The position numbers and the translations under genes are program-made. A stretch of DNA of 6,784 nt. Source: Candidatus Zixiibacteriota bacterium (GTDB lineage: Bacteria > Zixibacteria > MSB-5A5 > JAABVY01). Under the pieces are notes generated by a model. That model was not told where the DNA came from. It saw nothing but the letters and a program-made list of their open reading frames with translations, and did not search any database. The stretch spans positions 1-6,784 of the forward strand of contig WJIM01000417.1 in the NCBI GenBank assembly GCA_014730285.1, in the 5' to 3' direction. Positions 4,133 to 6,784 of this stretch are shown here, one piece after another. Within the stretch, counting starts at the first letter, position 1; the number at the start of each line of letters is the position of its first letter.

Positions 4133-4860
4133 TTCAGTCGCTTCCGATAGCTTTTACCTTCGAGTATCAGGATTTCCGAGTTGTAGACGAGACGGTCGGC
4201 AATCGCAGTGGCCACAGTGGTGCCATCGAAAATGTCGGCCCATTTGGCAAACGGCAGATTGGTGGTAATCACGGTGGATTTTTTTTCATGCCGCGCGCTG
4301 ATGACCTGGAAGAACAGATTCGATCCCTGTTTGCCCAGCGGAAGATAACCGAGCTCGTCACATACCAGCAAATCCTGGGATTGATAATAATGGAGCCTTT
4401 TAACCAGAGAGTGATCGGCCTCGGCGGCAACGAGCTGGTTGATCATATCCATGGAGGATGTAAACAGCGTCTTGATGCCGGTTTGAGTGGCAGCATAGGC
4501 GACGCACTTGGCCAAAAAGCTTTTGCCCACACCCGGATTGCCGATCAGGATGATGTCTTTTTTCTGATCGATAAATCCCAAATCCATCAGGCCCAGGATG
4601 AGGTTGCGCTTATTTTTGCGCGATTCATGATGTCCAAAATCGAACTGCTCGATGGTGGGTTTTTCCGTAAGCTTCGACTGCCGGTATCGCAATGTGATTC
4701 TGGCCTGTTGCCGGGCTTCGAGTTCGACATCCAATAGCCGGTCAATGGCTTGCAAGGGCGATAAGTTCTGCCCGGCGGCGGCTTCGATCACATCGTCGAT
4801 GCAAGCCGCGCAGTTTTTAAGCCGAAGCGCCTTAAACTTGCCCTTCACCTTTTCCGTCAT
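4120..4860 (-). CDS. istB: IstB-like ATP-binding helper protein of IS21
   Basis: This 246-residue AAA+ ATPase assists the IstA transposase, by analogy with IS21, in target choice and strand transfer. Walker A is GNPGVGKS (107-114), Walker B is DLLVCDELGYLP (163-174, with Asp168-Glu169), a sensor-like STVITTN lies at 195-201, and the family's ADRLVYN is at 221-227. The N-terminal 60 residues form the usual helical region. The length is typical, so it appears complete. The ATG at 4860 overlaps the istA end by 29 bases, with AAGGAG five bases upstream of the start inside istA, consistent with coupled translation. The interrupted frame at 3800-4132 begins almost at its stop, leaving no room for the usual untranslated IS end. 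Confidence 0.96.
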   Translation of the reverse strand: MTEKVKGKFKALRLKNCAACIDDVIEAAAGQNLSPLQAIDRLLDVELEARQQARITLRYRQSKLTEKPTIEQFDFGHHESRKNKRNLILGLMDLGFIDQKKDIILIGNPGVGKSFLAKCVAYAATQTGIKTLFTSSMDMINQLVAAEADHSLVKRLHYYQSQDLLVCDELGYLPLGKQGSNLFFQVISARHEKKSTVITTNLPFAKWADIFDGTTVATAIADRLVYNSEILILEGKSYRKRLKSGE

Positions 4861-6331
4861 GATTTCTCCTTTGCTTTACGGCAATGGCATCATAGTCTTC
4901 AAGACATGGCGATTCCAGACAGATCCGGTTTAAGTCCGGATTTTTCAATCGGACCGGATCATAGTGTTTTTGCGGCGCAATTTCCTGATAGACGATGTTT
5001 TCAACATACTCAGCACCATAGAGTTTTCTGTCGGCTGCTTTTTTAACAGCCGATAAAACAATGACCTCTCCATAGACATCCCGCAATTTCAATAACCGGG
5101 TTACGGTCTTTTTCATGGGCTGACGGGCATTTTCGAGTTGCTCCAGATAATCGGCCGCAATCGGGCCCAGGGATAAAAACACCCGGATCAACCGATCCTG
5201 GTATATCCGGTTTTTGAGTTTCTTTACCTGCTCGGCATGGGCGGGCAACTCGATGCGCCCGCCGCGGTGCCAGGATCGAAAATGCGTGGCAATCAGCCGG
5301 TCCTTGTCATAGCACCAGATCCGTTGGGTATCGGCCTTGACGGTTATCTTTTTGCCTATCGCCCACGGGGGCACGCTATAGGCATTGCCGTCAAAGCGGA
5401 CGGCAAAGTCCTTGTGCACCAATACCGTTGCCGCCTGCCGGCAATCGGGCAGATGATCCGGCAAAGGCCTTAGCCTGTCCGGGCAGAACCGCTCTTTGGG
5501 GACCTCTTTGGTGGTTTGATGCACCCGGGTATTGGCCACGGTGTCGCGCCAGTGATCGATCTGGTTCTGCACGTCGGCCAGATCTTTAAACTGGCGCAGC
5601 GGCCAGAAGCTGGTGCGAAGGTATTTGACAGAATTTTCCACCTTTCCTTTTTCATGGGGGGATCGGATATTGCAGGGCACCGGCGTGATATGAAAGGGCC
5701 GCAAAAAATCAAGAAAGGCGGCGTTAAACCGTACCAGGGCCCCGACGCGTTCGGTGACAGCGGTCAACATATTATCGACCACCAGTTGGGCACATGTGCC
5801 ACCCAAAAAAGTAAATGCGGCCAGCAGTCCCTGATGCAAATCCGCCTGGCACTGGCTGTGAGTAAATGTCACATGCAGCATCCGGCTATGACATTCAAGG
5901 ACCACCAGGGCATATAGCTTGCGCTTGGTCCGGCCGTATTCCAGACTCCAAAAATGCCCCCAGTCCACCTGCATCTGCCGGCCCGGTCCGCTTTCAAATC
6001 GACAGTAAGCCCGTCTCTGGGCGGCCCGTCTCAGGGTGTGCAAGTAATCGCGGACAATGGTGACCCGGCCGTCAAAGCCTTTTTGCTGCAGGTACTGCAA
6101 AACGGCCGGTGCCTTTATGGCAGGATAATCAGCAACAATTTGCTCGATGATGTCCCGGTAGGGGTCGAGTTTTGAGGGTCTGCCAGCGCGCCTGGCTGGT
6201 GCGGGGTCCGGATTTTGAAGATACTTGGACACGCTCTGCCGGTCAATGCGGAGTTCTCTGGCAATTTGGCGCTCGGAAAATCCCATCCGGCTGAGGCGAT
6301 GGATCTCGAATACAAGATGTCTGTCGATCAT
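4832..6331 (-). CDS. istA: IstA-like DDE transposase of IS21
   Basis: This 499-residue transposase should cut and join the IS ends together with IstB. An N-terminal helix-turn-helix is at 18-38 (FSERQIARELRIDRQSVSKYL), and a second DNA-binding region lies at about 54-100 (KLDPYRDIIEQIVADYP, then KAPAVLQYLQQKGF). The RNase H-like catalytic domain shows Asp123 in QMQVDWG, Asp186 in LVVDNM and Glu232 in HEKGKVENSVKY, the DDE triad. A small beta-rich domain (around 305-335, FAVRFDGNAYSVPPWAIGKKITV) follows, as in IstA proteins. Length is typical and no frame breaks are seen. AAGGAG lies ahead of the ATG at 6331, overlapping the stop of the upstream ORF. It may still be functional. Confidence 0.96.
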   Translation of the reverse strand: MIDRHLVFEIHRLSRMGFSERQIARELRIDRQSVSKYLQNPDPAPARRAGRPSKLDPYRDIIEQIVADYPAIKAPAVLQYLQQKGFDGRVTIVRDYLHTLRRAAQRRAYCRFESGPGRQMQVDWGHFWSLEYGRTKRKLYALVVLECHSRMLHVTFTHSQCQADLHQGLLAAFTFLGGTCAQLVVDNMLTAVTERVGALVRFNAAFLDFLRPFHITPVPCNIRSPHEKGKVENSVKYLRTSFWPLRQFKDLADVQNQIDHWRDTVANTRVHQTTKEVPKERFCPDRLRPLPDHLPDCRQAATVLVHKDFAVRFDGNAYSVPPWAIGKKITVKADTQRIWCYDKDRLIATHFRSWHRGGRIELPAHAEQVKKLKNRIYQDRLIRVFLSLGPIAADYLEQLENARQPMKKTVTRLLKLRDVYGEVIVLSAVKKAADRKLYGAEYVENIVYQEIAPQKHYDPVRLKNPDLNRICLESPCLEDYDAIAVKQRRNHDGKGEGQV

Positions 6332-6345
6332 TAGCTTATCTCCTT

Positions 6346-6660
6346 TTACAAAGGTTTTTCCGGCAGCTCGAGCACCTGGAACAGTGTGCCGTCATAGGCG
6401 ATCAACTCTTTTTCGACCAAAGCGCGCCGGGCTTTGGTTACCATCGTCGTTTGCATATGAAGCAATTGGCTGATCGTGGTTTCCTTGTAAAACGACAGTC
6501 CGTTTTTGTCCGATACGAGAATGAGAAAAAAATAAAGCAGGAGTTCATAAGGACTAAGGGAGCCAAGAAAGCCGTCGGTTAAAAACCGGTGAGGGATAAA
6601 ACCGAAGCTGCCGTTGATTTTTCGGACCCGATCGGTCCGCAGCAGTTGTTTTTTGATCAT
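6346..6660 (-). CDS. Small IS21-associated protein, winged-helix-like
   Basis: This 104-residue protein lies 14 bases upstream of istA and is probably co-transcribed with it. I recognise the pattern FIPHRFLTDGFLGSLSPYELLLYFFLILVSD (21-51) followed by GLSFYKETTISQLLHMQ (54-70) and ELIAYDGTLFQVLELP (85-100) as a type of small protein found ahead of istA in some IS21 elements. The middle looks like a winged helix, with a recognition helix near 62-80, suggesting DNA binding. A role in IS regulation is inferred. AGGAGGT lies shortly before the ATG at 6660, supporting the start. The recognition is from memory and was not searched. Confidence 0.7.
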   Translation of the reverse strand: MIKKQLLRTDRVRKINGSFGFIPHRFLTDGFLGSLSPYELLLYFFLILVSDKNGLSFYKETTISQLLHMQTTMVTKARRALVEKELIAYDGTLFQVLELPEKPL

Positions 6661-6784
6661 AGGGCACCTCCTGTTTGAGCCCTATCATAGACCGAACCGT
6701 CTTGTCCTCGCGTCCGTCTTTGCAATCATGGCCAAGATGTGGAACTTGCATGAAAATAAATTTTTACCGGGTCCACCTTTGCAA
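6661..6784. repeat. IS21 upstream terminal region with repeated motif
   Basis: No gene is present. On the minus strand TTGCAAAG-GTGGACCC at 6784-6769 is repeated as TTGCAAAG-ACGGACGC at 6725-6710, with starts 59 bases apart. IS21 ends carry such repeated sites for transposase binding, so the stretch probably belongs to the left end of the element. The ribosome site of the small ORF lies at 6666-6672. A TATGAT box on the minus strand near 6683-6688 might be a -10, but I see no matching -35. Confidence 0.45.

Larger units (their letters stand above)
4120..6784 (-). mobile_element. IS21-family insertion sequence (left part extends past window)
   Basis: The element consists of istA and istB plus a small upstream ORF, all on the minus strand and tightly spaced (14-base gap, then a 29-base overlap), so they probably form one operon. 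Given coordinates run from the istB stop to the window edge; the true ends are not located. At the upstream edge, TTGCAAAGGTGGACCC (6784-6769) and TTGCAAAGACGGACGC (6725-6710) match at 13 of 16 positions, like the repeated transposase-binding sites in IS21 ends. No matching inverted copy is visible after istB, so that end may be truncated or diverged, and the outer tip lies beyond 6784. Confidence 0.85.

Noticed and set aside
3842..4150. Plus-strand frame of 102 codons
   Set aside because: No ATG start or ribosome site and no recognisable domain; the opposite strand has the more protein-like, though broken, frame.
4288..4737. Plus-strand frame of 149 codons
   Set aside because: It lies entirely opposite istB, whose Walker motifs settle the coding strand.
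5516..5917. Plus-strand frame of 133 codons
   Set aside because: Antisense to the catalytic core of istA; no independent support.

Overview
The window reads as bacterial chromosomal DNA, probably from a Gram-negative. The sulfate-reducing Desulfobacterota-type proteobacteria are a reasonable guess, from the style of the IS21 proteins, the lipoprotein and the strong AAGGAGG-type ribosome sites; this is inference only. It holds one tRNA on the plus strand and, on the minus strand, an apparent integron gene-cassette array followed upstream by an IS21-family insertion sequence.

Layout from low to high coordinates. A tRNA-Glu(CTC) lies at 63-138. About 350 bases with no recognisable gene follow. 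Then come cassettes that all read right to left: a higB-higA toxin-antitoxin cassette (about 496-1240), an amidase-signature hydrolase cassette (about 1241-2869) and probably a lipoprotein cassette (about 2870-3480). Three attC-like recombination sites (490-566, 1235-1291, 2864-2924) separate or end them. The main evidence is internal. The 7-base core that opens each of the two complete cassettes is the exact reverse complement of the core that closes the same cassette (GTTCGGC/GCCGAAC for the amidase, GTTATGC/GCATAAC for higBA), as expected if each once existed as a circle with a folded attC. No integron integrase or attI is in the window, so this is either part of a larger chromosomal integron or an integrase-less attC cluster.

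The region 3482-4119 is eroded: a 65-codon AT-rich open frame without a good start, and a longer frame broken by one in-frame TGA. From 4120 to at least 6784 lies an IS21-type element with istB (ATPase), istA (DDE transposase) and a small upstream ORF of a type I associate with some IS21 elements. Its far end, and possibly its inverted repeat, lies outside the window.

The higBA cassette carries its own promoter, with perfect -35 and -10 hexamers and a 17-base spacer, and a 19-bp near-palindrome over the spacer and -10. The -10 is so close to the toxin ATG that the toxin message is predicted to be leaderless, while the antitoxin has a strong ribosome site inside the toxin gene. A self-expressed toxin-antitoxin cassette fits the stabilising role proposed for such cassettes in large integrons. 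The amidase cassette has a strong ribosome site but no promoter that I can see.
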